Numbered from the stretch's first letter, positions 46,222 to 59,763 are shown. The stretch: 64,000 nucleotides of DNA from Gigantopelta aegis (GCF_016097555.1 NC_054712.1:57949376-58013375), one strand, 5' to 3'. Notes: generated by a model not told the origin, from the sequence alone. A program made the numbers and translations.

Positions 46222-46595
46222 ATGGTATATTACACGACAGAACAAACGGCACACACGACGGACACGAACATTAACAATGAAGTGTTGTATACATATATTT
46301 AAACAATATTTATTCAATACAATTAACGAAGTGGATTGGCGTGTTATATGTCGAGTGATTTTACGAAATAAGGAGCTATATGTATTATATCAGTTTAAGG
46401 GCGTCTGTTGAACATTTGTACGAAGTCTCACAGTGGACATGCGATTTTTATTACGTACAAGATATTAAAGACCACAAGCCTACGAATGGTTGTGAAAGAT
46501 GCTCCCCGGTATGTCTAAAACGAGTTAATTCCCCAATTTGTTTTTCTGATTTCTTTAAGGGTGAGGGTGGTAGTATTTATATACATGTACATGGG
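46222..46595. other. 3' flank of gene 1, nothing recognised
   Basis: Presumably 3' untranslated region at first, then intergenic. No clear polyadenylation signal. Confidence 0.4.
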
Positions 46596-46611
46596 ATATA
46601 TATTGATTGAA

Positions 46612-46897
46612 GGAGGGAAGGACATGTTTTATTTAACGACGCACTCAACATATTTTATTTATGGTTATATGGCAAGGACCACATATATTCAGAGAGGAAA
46701 CCCGCTGTCGCCACTTCAGGGGCTAATTTTTTCCATTAGCAGCAAGGGATATTTATTTATAATATATTTATTTATCCCAGAGACAGGATAGTACATATCA
46801 TAGTTACACCAGTTGTGGAGCACTGGCTGGGACGAGAAATAGCACAATGGGCCCACAGATGGGAATCGATCCTAGATCGATCGCACATCAGGCGAGA
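46612..46897 (-). mobile_element. SINE (family 1 variant) with 16-bp TSD
   Basis: Flanked by atatatattgattgaa at 46596-46611 and 46898-46913. On the minus strand it has the tRNA-like head (gatcgatctaggatcgattc region), the family body and a variant tail (gcgtcgttaaataaaacatg). An internal A/T expansion lies near 46755-46778. Confidence 0.92.
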
Positions 46898-46929
46898 ATA
46901 TATATTGATTGAAACGCTGCATGCAGCAG

Positions 46930-47240
46930 TTTTAGTCATATATGTGATAATTGTCGTCTATGCCATATATTATTGTGTGATAATTGTCGTCTATGTCATA
47001 TAGTATTGTGTGATAATTGTCGTCTATGCCATATAGTATTGTGTGATAATTGTCGTCTATGTCATATAGTATTGTGTGATAATTGTCGTCTATGCCATAT
47101 ATTATTGTGTGATAATTGTCGTCTATGTCATATAGTATTGTGTGATAATTATCGTCTATGTCATATAGTATTGTGTGATAATTATCGTCTATGTCATATA
47201 GTATTGTGTGATAATTGTCGTCTATGTCATATCATATTGT
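46930..47240 (+). repeat. 33-bp tandem repeat (about 9 units)
   Basis: Unit: 'gtgtgataattgtcgtctat' plus 'gtcatatagtatt'. An 11-residue repeat frame (CDNCRLCHIVL) is a by-product of the 33-bp period. Confidence 0.92.
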
Positions 47241-47254
47241 GGTATACATCCTGT

Positions 47255-47495
47255 AGTTAAGCCATCCGACTTAAGGCTGGTAGGTACTGTGTTCGCATCA
47301 CGGTACCGATCCCCACCCAGCACGAGTTTAACGACTCAATGGGTAGGTGTAAGGCCACCACTCCGACTTATCTCTCGATAACCATTAAAAACTAACCCAC
47401 TGCCCTGAACAGGCAGCCCAGATAGCTGAGGTGTGTGTGCCCAGGACAGTGGGCTTGAACCGTAATTGAATACAAACACGAAACATAGTATAAAT
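47255..47495 (+). mobile_element. SINE (family 3)
   Basis: 'ccatccgacttaaggctggt' head part, 'acgactcaatgggtaggtgt', 'agcccagatagctgaggtgt' and 'gtgcccaggacagtgggc'. The first part of the tRNA-like head is missing, as the 33-bp array abuts it. Confidence 0.8.
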
Positions 47496-47584
47496 GAATT
47501 GACTAGTGATTACCTTACTGAGTATACACACATTAGTCTATATAGTAATTAAACTTGAAAAATAGTGTTTACCTTTATATCGTA

Positions 47585-48582
47585 GACGAAGAGAGTAGTC
47601 TATGTGACGTCATTCTAGTAAACAATAACAGTACACCACCCAGAGTTTGAAATATAACTACGAAGAGAGTAGTCTATGTGACGTCATTTTAGTAAAACTA
47701 TAACAGTACGTCACCGAGAGTTCGAAATATTATAACTATGAAGAGAGTAGTCTGTGTGACGTCATTCTAGTAAAACGAATAACAAGTACGTCACCCAGAT
47801 TTTGAAATATTATAATTATGAAGAGAGTAGTCTATGTGACGTCATTCTAGTAAAAAATAACAAGTACGCCACCCAGTTATAAATATAACTATGAAGAGAG
47901 TAGTCTATGTGACGTCATTCTAGTAAAAAGAATAACAAGTACGCCACCCAGAGTTTGAAATATTATAATTATGAAGAGAGTAGTCTATGTGACGTCATTC
48001 TAGTAAAACGAATAACAAGTACGCCACCCAGTTTGAAATATTATAATTATGAAGAGAGTAGTCTATGTGACGTCATTCTAGTAAAACGAATAACATGTAC
48101 GTCACCCATATTTTGAAATATTATAATTATGAAGAGAGTAGTCTATGTGACGTCATTCTAGTAAAACGAATAACATGTACGTCACCCAGATTTTGAAATA
48201 TTATAATTATGAAGAGAGTAGTCTATGTGACGTCATTCTAGTAAAACATAACCAGTACGCCACCCAGACTTTTAAATATAGCTATGAAGAGAGTAGTCCA
48301 TGTGACGTCATGATAGTAAAAAAAATAGCATTATGCACCCAGAGTTTGAACTATTATAACTATGAAGAGAGTAGTCCATGTTACGTCATTTTAGCAAAAC
48401 AAATAACAAGTACGCCACACAGAGTTTAAAATATTATAACCATGTGACGTGATGCTAGTAAAAAATAACAAGTATGTCACCCATAGTTAGAAATATAACT
48501 ATAAAGAGAGTAGTCCATGTGATGTCATGAAAGTAAAACAAAATAGCATTACGCCACCCAGCGTTTGAAATATTATAACTAT
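47585..48582 (+). repeat. ~80-bp tandem array with ten TGACGTCA sites
   Basis: Unit: 'tatgaagagagtagtctatg', 'tgacgtcattctagtaaaac', 'gaataacaagtacgccaccc', 'agagtttgaaatattataat'; about 13 units. The first ten contain the palindrome TGACGTCA; the last three carry TTACGTCA, TGACGTGA and TGATGTCA. Confidence 0.92.
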
Positions 48583-49030
48583 CAATCTTTACTTTGAAGG
48601 GTCCAAAAATGGAAGCAACTCTCGTTAAATATCAGGCAACAGGCAACAAGCTAGACGATATGACATTCAGTTCTAGATGTTGGAATCAACCCTGGTTTTA
48701 CACCATAAATATGCCAAATGGATCCCATTTCAACATTGGCATTGATTGCACATCCTAACCGTCAAATCAGTTCTGAATCCATTAAAATAACATTAAGAAA
48801 AGAGGCTCTATTTTTCAGTTGAACTATATTTATTAGATGATCTTATAAATGTTGTTCGTTTGTTGATTTCTTTCTTCTTTTCTTTTTTCTTTTCTTAAGT
48901 TTTAAAATAAACTTTTGTAAACATGTAAACAACATATTAGATGATGTTAGTTGTATTACAATAAAGTTCTTCTGCTGTTTCCGTCTTGTTCTATTTCTAA
49001 TTGTTACGGCTCGTAACTAGCTTGAAATGA
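48583..49030. other. Non-coding DNA, nothing recognised
   Basis: No supported feature. Confidence 0.4.
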
Positions 49031-49040
49031 GGTGGGTGGG

Positions 49041-49185
49041 CACTGGCGTAGCCAGATTGGGACATATCCCACAATCACACCTGGGTTTTTTCCCCCTACA
49101 CATTTTATATTTGCCTGCCCCCCCCCCCCCCCCCACACTCCCCCACCCCCCACCCCACCCCCATAACATCCTGGCTACGCTAATG
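49041..49185. mobile_element. MITE with GGCGTAGCCAG ends
   Basis: Tips ggcgtagccag (49045) and ctggctacgc (about 49172), with a C-rich core (49117-49163). Same tips as the element at 10966-11110. Confidence 0.65.
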
Positions 49186-49400
49186 CGAAAAGCAGATCCA
49201 GGCAGCAGAAAATTTAATAATCAAGTGGCAGCTAACAAAGAATACCATGATTGCACAGATTTACACCGAGGGCAAAGCAAAAAAACAAAGCAAGAAACAC
49301 CAGCCAATGGAACGGTCGGCCTTGTCTTCGTGGCAGAAGTACTACAATTAGGCACAAAAGACACCACTTAGGTAAAAAGAAAACAAAATTAGAAAGGGCA

Positions 49401-49658
49401 TTTCATTTCAACTTATTTTCGTGCTTATATCCAATTAAGATTCAAGCACGCCGACATGGGCACACACCTCAATTATCTGGGCTGTCTGTCCAGGGCAGTG
49501 GGTTAGTTGGTTAGTGAAAGAGAAGAGTGTGTAGTGGCCTTACACCTACTCATTGATCCCTTAAGAACTCGCTCTGGGTTGGAGCCGGTACCGAGCTGCG
49601 AACCCTGTACCTACCAGCCTGTAGTCCGATGGCTTAAACACTGCGCCACCGAGGCCGG
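49401..49658 (-). mobile_element. Full-length SINE (family 3) with 12-bp TSD
   Basis: Flanked by ttagaaagggca (49389-49400) and ttagaaaaggca (49659-49670). On the minus strand it starts 'ccggcctcggtggcgcagtg' and ends with the '...aagttgaaatgaaa' tail. Confidence 0.88.
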
Positions 49659-49670
49659 TTAGAAAAGGCA

Positions 49671-50547
49671 GTCTTCTTTTCGTACAGTCTCAGCTCTGTG
49701 ACCGCAATACAAACTGGTTACTCATCAAAACAAGCTCTACTAAATCAAATCCAAATCATACTTGATGATTTACACAAACTACAACTCGATATCATTTTTA
49801 AATGGATGTCACGTATAGGCAACCCAGGCAACGAAAGCGCCAAAAGCGGCCAAGCCACGTAACCCAGTGATCAAGCGTTCGCCAATGGGAAGATAAGAAA
49901 CACTATCTGGGCCCGTGTTTATAATACTTAAAGTCTAGACTTTAAAGGTAGGATCAAATCAAACAAGAGCCTTATGTGTTGGAAATATGCATACCCGGAC
50001 CACCAACACATACTGACACTTTAACAAATGAAAAACGCGTAATTTTAGAGTTAATAAAAACAATGATTATTCCTGCTAACTGGGGGCAGCCATTTTGTTT
50101 CGTTTTTGTGACGTCCGGTGGTATAGCTTGGGGTGAAGTGACGTCAGCTCCGTCCATCTTATCTATATGCACAGTGTAAACAAACGTCCTAATTTACGAC
50201 AATGCCTATTGGTAGGGCACGTTCGAGCAAACACTACAACTCACGATACCCAAGTGATACTTTTCTTTTCTTTGGGACGACGTAATTCGTCAGTTTTGTG
50301 ATTTTAGATGGGAAAGTCTACTTAATCAAGGGTTTTACAGAATTACTTACAGTAATAAAGCAGGGCGGCTGGTAATGTCCATTACGATTTGAGGTGTATC
50401 CGTGCTGTTATCACAGAATACCCTGTGATCTTCATAAAAGAGGCACGTCTTTTTAGTGTGTCTAGACACCGTCTGAATATCAGGAACCACAGGAAGGCCA
50501 CGGAAAGAAATTACCAATTAACCAAGAAAACACTCCGATTATTGTTT
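49671..50547. other. Non-coding DNA before satellite B
   Basis: Two CRE-like gtgacgtc sites lie at 50109 and 50138. I see no gene. Confidence 0.4.
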
Positions 50548-53500
50548 CAGAAAGTGATTTTACAAACACTAGGACGACCAGAAACCCATTCGATATACAG
50601 AAAGTGATTTTACAAACACTAGGACGACCAGAAACCCATTCGATATACAGAAAGTGATTTTGCAAACACTAGGACGACCAGAAACCCATTCGATATACAG
50701 AAAGTGATTTTGCAAACACTAGGACGACCAGAAACCCATTCGATATACAGAAAGTGATTTTTACAGAAAGTGATTTTGCAAACACTACTACGACCAGAAA
50801 CCCATTCGATATACAGAAAGTGATTTTGCAAACACTAGGACGACCAGAAACCCATTCGATATACAGAAAGTGATTTTTACAAACGCTAGGACGACCAGAA
50901 ACCCATTCGATATACAGAAAGTGATTTTACAAACACTAGGACGACCAGAAACCCATTCGATATACAGAAAGTGATTTTACAAACACTAGGACGACCAGAA
51001 ACCCATTCGATATACAGAAAGTGATTTTACAAACACTAGGACGACCAGAAACCCATTCGATATACAGAAAGTGATTTTTACAGAAAGTGATTTTCCAAAC
51101 ACTAGGACGACCAGAAACCCATTCGATAAGTGTTTTTACAAACGCTAGGACGACCAGAAACCCATTCGATATACAGAAAGTGATTTTACAAACACTAGGA
51201 CGACCAGAAACGCATTCGATATACAGAAAGTGATTTTACAAACGCTAGGACGACCAGAAACTCATTCGATATACAGAAAGTGATTTTACAAACGCTAGGA
51301 CGACCAGAAACCCATTCGATATACAGAAAGTGATTTTACAAACACTAGGACGACCAAAAACTAGGACGACCAGAAACTCATTCGATATACAGAAAGTGAT
51401 TTTACAAACACTAGGACGACCAGAAACCCATTCGATATACAGAAAGTGATTTTACAAACACTAGGACGACCAGAAACTCATTCGATATACAGAAAGTGAT
51501 TTTATAAACACTAGGACTAACACTAGGACGACCAGAAACTCATTCGATATACAGAAAGTGATTTTACAAACACTAGGACGACCAGAAACGCATTCGATAT
51601 ACAGAAAGTGATTTTACAAACGCTAGGACGACCAGAAACTCATTCGATATACAGAAAGTGATTTTACAAACACTAGGACGACCAGAAACCCATTCGATAT
51701 ACAGAAAGTGATTTACAAACACTAGGACGACCACTCATTCGAAATATACAGAAAGTGATTTTACAAACACTAGGACGACCAGAAACCCATTCGATATACA
51801 GAAAGTGATTTTACAAACACTAGGACGACCAGAAACCCATTCGATATACAGAAAGTGATTTTACAAACACTAGGACGACCAGAAACCCATTCGATATACA
51901 GAAAGTGATTTTACAAACACTAGGACGACCAGAAACCCATTCGATATACAGAAAGTGATTTTTACAGAAAGTGATTTTCCAAACACTAGGACGACCAGAA
52001 ACCCATTCGATATACAAAAAGTGACTTTACAAACACTAGGACGACCAGAAACCCATTCGATATACAGAAAGTGATTTTACAAACACTAGGACGACCAGAA
52101 ACCCATTCGATATACAGAAAGTGATTTTACAAACACTAGGACGACCAGAAACTCATTCGATATACAGAAAGTGATTTTACAAACACTAGGACGACCAGAA
52201 ACCCATTCGATATACAGAAAGTGATTTTACAAACACTAGGACGACCAGAAACTCATTCGATATACAGAAAGAAACTCATTCGATATACAGAAAGTGATTT
52301 TACAAACGCTAGGACGACCAGAAACCCATTCGATATACAGAAAGTGATTTTACAAACACTAGGACCACTAGAAACCCATTCGATATACAGAAAGTGACTT
52401 TACAAACACTAGGACGACCAGAAACCCATTCGATATACAGAAAGTGATTTTACAAACACTAGGACGACCAGAATACATTCGATATACAGAAAGTGATTTT
52501 ACAAACACTAGGACGACCAGAAAACCATACAGAAATATACAGAAACCCAGAAAGTGATTTTACAAACACTAGGACGACCAGAAACCCATTCGATATACAG
52601 AAAGTGACTTTACAAACACTAGGACGACCAGAAACGCATTCGATATACAGAAAGTGATTTTACAAACACTAGGACGACCAGAAACCAGATAACCCATTCG
52701 ATATACAGAAAGTGATTTTACAAACACTAGGACGACCAGAAACCCATTCGATATACAGAAAGTGATTTTACAAACACTAGGACGACCAGAAACTCATTCG
52801 ATATACAGAAAGTGATTTTACAAACACTAGGACGACCAGAAACCCATTCGATATACAGAAAGTGATTTTACAAACACTAGGACGACCAGAAACCCATTCG
52901 ATATACAGAAAGTGATTTTACAAACACTAGGACGACCAGAAACCCATTCGATATACAGAAAGTGATTTTCGATATACACAAACACTAGGACGACCAGAAA
53001 CCCATTCGATATACAGAAAGTGATTTTACAAACACTAGGACGACCAGAAACATTCGATATACAGAAAGTGATTTTACAAACACTAGGACGACCAGAAACC
53101 CATTCGATATACAGAAAGTGATTTTACAAACACTAGGACGAAACACTAGGATTTTACAAACCAGACCAAACCCATTCGATATACAGAAAGTGATTTTACA
53201 AACACTAGGACGACCAGAAACCCATTCGATATACAGAAAGTGATTTTACAAAACACTAGGACGACCAGAAACCCATTCGATATACAGAAAGTGATTTTAC
53301 AAACACTAGGACGACCAGAAACCCATTCGATATACAGAAAGTGATTTTACAAACACTAGGACGACCAGAAACCCATTCGATATACAGAAAGTGATTTTAC
53401 AAACACTAGGACGACCAGAAACCCATTCGATATACAGAAAGTGATTTTACAAACGCTAGGACGACCAGAAACCCATTCGATATACAGAAAGTGATTTTAC

Positions 53501-55984
53501 AAACACTAGGACGACCAGAAACTCATTCGATATAGGACAAACACTAGGACGACCAGAAACCCATTCGATATACAGAAAGTGATTTTACAAACACTAGGAC
53601 GACCAGAAACGCATTCGATATACAGAAAGTGATTTTACAAACGCTAGGACGACCAGAAACCCATTCGATATACAGAAAGTGATTTTACAAACACTAGGAC
53701 GACCAGAAACCCATTCGATATACAGAAAGTGATTTTACAAACACTAGGACGACCAGAAACTCATTCGATATACAGAAAGTGATTTTACAAACACTAGGAC
53801 GACCAGAAACCCATTCGATATACAGAAAGTGATTTTACAAACACTAGGACGACCAGAAACCCATTCGATATACAGAAAGTGATTTTATAAACACTAGGAC
53901 TAACACTAGGACGACCAGAAACTCATTCGATATACAGAAAGTGATTTTACAAACACTAGGACGACCAGAAACGCATTCGATATACAGAAAGTGATTTTAC
54001 AAACGCTAGGACGACCAGAAACCCATTCGATATACAGAAAGTGATTTTACAAACACTAGGACGACCAGAAACTCATTCGATATACATTCGATATACAGAA
54101 AGTGATTTTACAAACACTAGGACGACCAGAAACCCATTCGATATACAGAAAGTGATTTTATAAACACTAGGACTAACACTAGGACGACCAGAAACTCATT
54201 CGATATACAGAAAGTGATTTTACAAACACTAGGACGACCAGAAACCCATTCGATATACAGAAAGTGATTTTACAAACGCTAGGACGACCAGAAACCCATT
54301 CGATATAGAGAAAGTGATTTTACAAACACTAGGACGACCAGAAACCCATTCGATATACAGAAAGTGATTTTACAAACACTAGGACGACCAGAAACCCATT
54401 CGATATACAGAAAGTGATTTTACAAACACTAGGACGACCAGAAACCCATTCGATATACAGAAAGTGATTTTACAAACGCTAGGACGACCAGAAACTCATT
54501 CGATATACAGAAAGTGATTTTACAAACGCTAGGACGACCAGAAACCCATTCGATATACAGAAAGTGATTTTACAAACACTAGGACGACCAGAAACCCATT
54601 CGATATACAGAAAGTGATTTTACAAACACTAGGACGACCAGAAACCCATTCGATATACAGAAAGTGATTTTACAAACCAGAAACCCATTCGATATACAGA
54701 AAGTGATTTTACAAACACTAGGACGACCAGAAACCCATTCGATATACAGAAAGTGATTTTACAAACACTAGGACGACCAGAAACCATTCGATATACAGAA
54801 AGAAACTCATTCGATATACAGAAAGTGATTTTACAAACGCTAGGACGACCAGATACCCATTTGATATACAGAAAGTGATTTTACAAACACTAGGACCACT
54901 AGAAACTCATTCGATATAAAGAAAGCGACTTTACAAAGAAACTCATTCGATATACAGAAAGTGATTTTACAAACACTAGGACGACCAGAAACCCATTCGA
55001 TATACAGAAAGTGATTTTACAAACACTAGGACGACCAGAAACTCATTCGATATACAGAAAGTGATTTTACAAACACTAGGACGACCAGAAACGCATTCGA
55101 TATACAGAAAGTGATTTTACAAACACTAGGACGACCAGAAACCCATTCGATATACAGAAAGTGATTTTACAAACACTAGGACGACCAGAAACCCATTCGA
55201 TATACAGAAAGTGATTTTACAAACACTAGGACCACCAGAAACGCATTCGATATACAGAAAGTGACTTTACAAACGTTAGGACGATCAGAAACTCATTCGA
55301 TATACAGAAAGTGATTTTAGAAACGCTAGGACGACGAGAAACCCATTCGATATACAGAAAGTGATTTTACAAACACTAGAAACAGAAACTCATTCGATAT
55401 ACAGAAAGTGATTTTACAAACACTAGGACGACCAGAAACCCATTCGATATACAGAAAGTGATTTTACAAACACTAGGACGACCAGAAACCCATTCGATAT
55501 ACAGAAAGTGATTTTACAAACACTAGGACGACCAGAAACCCATTCGATATACAGAAAGTGATTTTACAAACACTAGGACGACCAGAAACCCATTCGATAT
55601 ACAGAAAGTGATTTTACAAACACTAGGACGACCAGAAACCCATTCGATATACAGAAAGTGATTTTTACAGAAAGTGATTTTCCAAACACTAGGACGACCA
55701 GAAACCCATTCGATATACAGAAAGTGATTTTACAAACACTAGGACGACCATAAACTCATTCGAATATACGAAAAGAAACTCATTCGATATACAGAAAGTG
55801 ATTTTACAAACACTAGGACGACCAGAAACCCATTCGATATACAGAAAGTGATTTTACAAACACTAGGACGACCATAAACTCATTCGATATACAGAAAGAA
55901 ACTCATTCGATATACAGAAAGTGATTTTACAAACACTAGGACGACCAGAAACGCATTCGATATACAGAAAGTGATTTTACAAAC
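50548..55984 (+). repeat. 50-bp satellite B (roughly 105-110 units), ends in an assembly gap
   Basis: Unit: 'cagaaagtgattttacaaac', 'actaggacgaccagaaaccc', 'attcgatata'. Variants (actcattcg, acgcattcg, acgctagg) are interspersed, and longer blocks containing odd junctions (for example 'taaacactaggactaacact') recur several times, showing duplication of blocks. The unit matches 43224-43270 of the palindromic MITE. Confidence 0.95.
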
Positions 55985-56184
55985 NNNNNNNNNNNNNNNN
56001 NNNNNNNNNNNNNNNNNNNNNNNNNNNNNNNNNNNNNNNNNNNNNNNNNNNNNNNNNNNNNNNNNNNNNNNNNNNNNNNNNNNNNNNNNNNNNNNNNNNN
56101 NNNNNNNNNNNNNNNNNNNNNNNNNNNNNNNNNNNNNNNNNNNNNNNNNNNNNNNNNNNNNNNNNNNNNNNNNNNNNNNNNNNN
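55985..56184. other. Assembly gap (200 N)
   Basis: Exactly 200 N within or at the end of satellite B; the sequence after it (agcgcacaagtaaca) is unrelated to the repeat. The true length is unknown. Confidence 0.98.
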
Positions 56185-56514
56185 AGCGCACAAGTAACAT
56201 TTAAAGCACAGAAAACACTCTGCTACTTACTACCGCACAGATAACATTTAAAGCACCAAAACCACATGGAGCATGCACATGCAACCATGTGACCATAGTA
56301 CTATATAATCAACACATTAACACTCCTCATTTAACGAGCTACTCTCAGCATACTAAGTTCAAAAATGATATGTAGATCCCTGTTTATGTTTCGGCAAACC
56401 ATTAAAAAATACGCCATAATTCCTTCAAGAAACTGCGCAAAGTTTTACTATTTTGACTTAATCCTATGGGATATTCAAAATTCAGTTAGCACTAAAATAT
56501 CCGCCGCTACCAAC
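56185..56514. other. Non-coding DNA after the gap
   Basis: The phrase 'aacatttaaagcac' occurs twice (56198 and 56244). No gene seen. Confidence 0.4.
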
Positions 56515-56690
56515 CTCGGTTGGGCTGCTAGTATTCCCTTGCACTTGCCAGCGCGATCGGTCCCTTCTCCCACACACACCAACCCTTTTCCTTTCCTGGA
56601 CAGAGGAGCCAGCCGAGGCATGACAAGGTGTGCGCTACTTAACAGCTTGTTCTGAATGTGCTCATAAAACCCTATGACCTGACCTGACTT
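56515..56690 (-). repeat. Dispersed repeat, copy 2
   Basis: Reverse complement of the repeat at 25765-25965: 'ggaggagccagccg'-like core, 'aacagcttgttctgaatgtg' and 'ccctatgacctgacctgact'. Confidence 0.6.
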
Positions 56691-57208
56691 ATACCACAGC
56701 TAATTTTGGAGCAAGATAAACCCATTGCACGATGGTTTAAACCATTGGGTTTGGGTAGGTTCAACCCTTGAAGCCACTCTTCTTCATTACACTGTTGTTA
56801 TTTGGTATGGGCAAGTGAAATTAACTGGTTGTCATGACAGGGGGTAAGTTCAGCCAGCGCTCATGGCGCTGCATGTAATTCATACTTCAGGAACCAGTTA
56901 AAATATTTTGGCAAACAGTTAGCGAAAAAAAAAGCCTGCTGAACATAGGCAACGTTTTAGTCATATTTATCTACACTGTAAATTGCATCAAAGCATACAA
57001 GCGAAATTGACACTTTCATCAAAACTCAATTATCCTGTTACGTTTTGTCTGTTTATCAAATATATAAGTGTGTTTAGTTCACATGTGCTTTCTGGTTTTC
57101 TGAAACCTCTTCTTCCTCTTACACAGCCTGCATATTTTTTTTTTTTTTTCGCAGTTTATAATTTGGTAAGTATATATATTCTGTTTCACCCTTCTCGTCT
57201 TGTCTCAG
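56691..57208. other. Upstream flank or intron of gene 2
   Basis: No exon recognised. It ends in a T-rich tract and the acceptor cttgtctcag. Confidence 0.4.
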
Positions 57209-57310
57209 GTGGTCCAGTTGGTGCCATCAGTGGTGGTTTCTCGGGCACGGGGCAACCAGGCACCCTCGTTAATGGTGTCTTTGGAATCTGGGGGTCGACA
57301 GGTGATCCAG
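57209..57310 (+). CDS. Gene 2, exon 1 (first visible): Gly-rich, collagen-like segment
   Basis: Acceptor ctcgtcttgtctcag at 57208, donor GTAATA at 57311, phase 1 on both sides. It encodes 33 codons rich in Gly and Pro (GGPVGAISGGFSGTGQPGTL, GIWGSTGDPG). Interrupted G-x-y triplets suggest a short, imperfect collagen-like stretch. No start codon or signal peptide is visible here, so earlier exons must lie upstream, perhaps beyond the satellite. The frame is fixed by the following exons. Confidence 0.7.
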
Positions 57311-59519
57311 GTAATATATAAAAACACAGGCACTTGGCACAGATTGGTACATGTATAAATATCTATACATATTGTCATATAGGTAATAAAATATATATTT
57401 TGTTAAATGCAATATATTTGCACTGTTTAGAAATTTAGAAATAGATATTACTGTTAAACTGTTAATTAATGAGTCCAGTAAAGTACTCATATAACGAACT
57501 GGAAGGGACCATGATAGTTAGTTCATTATAGCAGTAGTTTGTTGTACACATTTGCATAAGTTGGTCATTAATATAATAGAGGCTATTTTATGTGTTTTTT
57601 CAAAGACAATTTTTATAGCAACGAGTAATGTATGAAAACCACGAATTGACATAAAAATTGTATTCGAAAAAACCCATGAAGTGGTCTATTTATTAAATAC
57701 ATCTTTCCTAATTTTTGACAATATCTTTTGCTTTTTGTTAATATCTTTCACTTATCCTATCGAAAACACCTAATGCCATGATATATTTCTTGCGATGTAC
57801 TGGACCACTTTTAAAATAAATTTGAATAAAAATTATCTTTATTTAATTATTAAATTAACATTTATTTAATAATACTGCTGTGCAAACATACCTGACAAAG
57901 CGATCCTCAAAAAAACCCCACCAAAATAAAACTAATCGATCACTGTTAAATTTTAACCTACACACAATGACAGGACATTGTGCCATCATTATTTAGCTTC
58001 ATATTCAATTCGTTTTAGATATTTTATCTTAATTGCATTTCAGATCCCTTTTTTTATAGGTACAGTTGTTTAAACTATATATTTTATTTGTTTAAATATG
58101 ATCAGATGCATTGGTAATCATCAAACTTAAATACAAAGAACGAGACAAAGGGAGATAATTTAATCATGAACTTTTACAAAAAAGTAAATATGATTTCTAT
58201 ATTTTCACTTAAACTAAAATACAGTGAAAATATGACTTTTCACCAGATATCACTTTTATGGTTTTCATAGATCTACATGTATATATTTCATTCCTATGTA
58301 TATAATAAACAGGAAGATAAATCAGGACTTTACGATCAGTTCGTTATACATTTTACATTCATAAATAGGTTTGAAGTAACGTTTTCAAGTAATATTGAAT
58401 AAAATAACTAATTTAAATCTGAAGTACTTTTGAAACATCTGTAGTTTTGAGGTAGATTAGTTAAGACTTATTAATACGAAATTGCAATAGAGGACAAAAT
58501 TACATGTATATATTTCATGTGTTATTAATTTTATATTTGTTTATCTTTGTATTTATTTATAATTATTGTTGTTGTTCTTGTTGTTGTTGTTATAGATATT
58601 CATTTACATGTAAATATTCACCGAGTTGAGAATGGATTTCATTTGCTATAAGCTAGGTCTTCACTCATTTAGTATGCCATTCTTAGAGTGAATGTAATGT
58701 TCACCGAGTTGAGAATGGATTTCATTTGCTATAAGCTAGGTCTTCACTCATTTAGTATGCCATTCTTAGAGTGAATGTAATCTTTTATTACCATATAAGG
58801 AAAGTAAAATATTATCAATTTAACTTCACCAGTTTAGAACAACTATCTTTTAAATTACTGTACATATATTTTATGAAACAGAAATTTCAATTATGTAATT
58901 TTCTTTTAATTATATATATGTAGCTGGTTTGAAAATAAAATATTTATATTTTTAGGTAGCTATATATATATAGTACTATAGAAAAATAAACAAAGATGGT
59001 TCCATGGAGAAGGCGAGTGTATGCATGTGTGCTTCGTAAAAAGGGAGAAATTAAGAGACAGAGAGATTAGAGATAGTTTGGGAGGGAGAAACAGCAAGAG
59101 AGACAGGAGACAGCTAAAGCCTTGGTGGCGCAGTGGTTAAGCCATCAGACTACAGGCTGGTAGGTACAGGGTCCGCAGCTCGGTACCAGCTCCAACCCAA
59201 AGCGAGTTCTAGCTTAAGGCCTCGATGGGTAGGTGTAATGCCGCTACACCTTCTCTCTAACTAGCCACTAACGAACTAGCAACTAACCCACTGTCCTGGA
59301 CAGACAGACTAGATAGCTGAGGTGTGTGCCCAGGACAACGTGCTTGAACCTTAATTATAAGCATGAAAATAAGTTAAAACAAAAGACAGCTAGGCAGACA
59401 GAGACAGATATACATGTATATGCAGAGACACAGGAATACGACAGATACAGATAGTGAGTGATAGTGACATAAAGATTGAAAGTTACAGAGAAAAAAAAAG
59501 ACAGATACCAATGAACAGT

Positions 59520-59550
<31 letters not shown>

Positions 59551-59587
59551 ATCACCAAGTGGTTCACCAGGTCATCTGTCTTTTCAG
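57311..59587. other. Gene 2, intron 1
   Basis: AT-rich. Contains an 83-bp direct duplication (58617-58699 and 58700-58782, starting ttcaccgagttgagaatgg), a family-3 SINE (59116-59380) and an (ACAG)n run at 59520-59550. The pyrimidine tract before exon 2 is short (catctgtcttttcag). Confidence 0.65.
59116..59380 (+). mobile_element. SINE (family 3) in intron 1 of gene 2
   Basis: 'ccttggtggcgcagtggtta' head with 'gtacagggtccgcag', body 'aacccactgtcctggacaga' and tail 'agcatgaaaataagttaaaac'. Confidence 0.85.
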
Positions 59588-59763
59588 GGTGGACCATATT
59601 GCTGAAGGGTGTGTCCGGTGTACCTGGTGACTTGTACAGTCTTTGGGCCGGTCCAAAGACACTGAACACAAACCAGCCTAAAGCGTGGGATTTCACCAAC
59701 CATTTCAAGGGCCACTACAAACCTGAAGCCAGCAACCACTGGAATAGGTGCAGCTTTGATAAA
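59588..59763 (+). CDS. Gene 2, exon 2: start of a conserved extracellular domain
   Basis: The first two bases complete a Gly codon from exon 1; the donor GTAAGC at 59764 leaves phase 0. The exon encodes 58 complete codons after that Gly: WTILLKGVSGVPGDLYSLWA, then GPKTLNTNQPKAWDF, then HFKGHYKPEASNHWNRCSFDK. The WTIL...LW...N pattern resembles secreted domains of unknown function that I associate with molluscs and other invertebrates, with a fibrinogen-like general look but without the fibrinogen-C signature. One Cys. The name remains open. Confidence 0.75.

Noticed and set aside
56983..57321. 112-codon frame starting before gene 2 exon 1
   Set aside because: Its first 75 codons come from the T-rich intron and acceptor tract; only the part after 57208 belongs to the exon.
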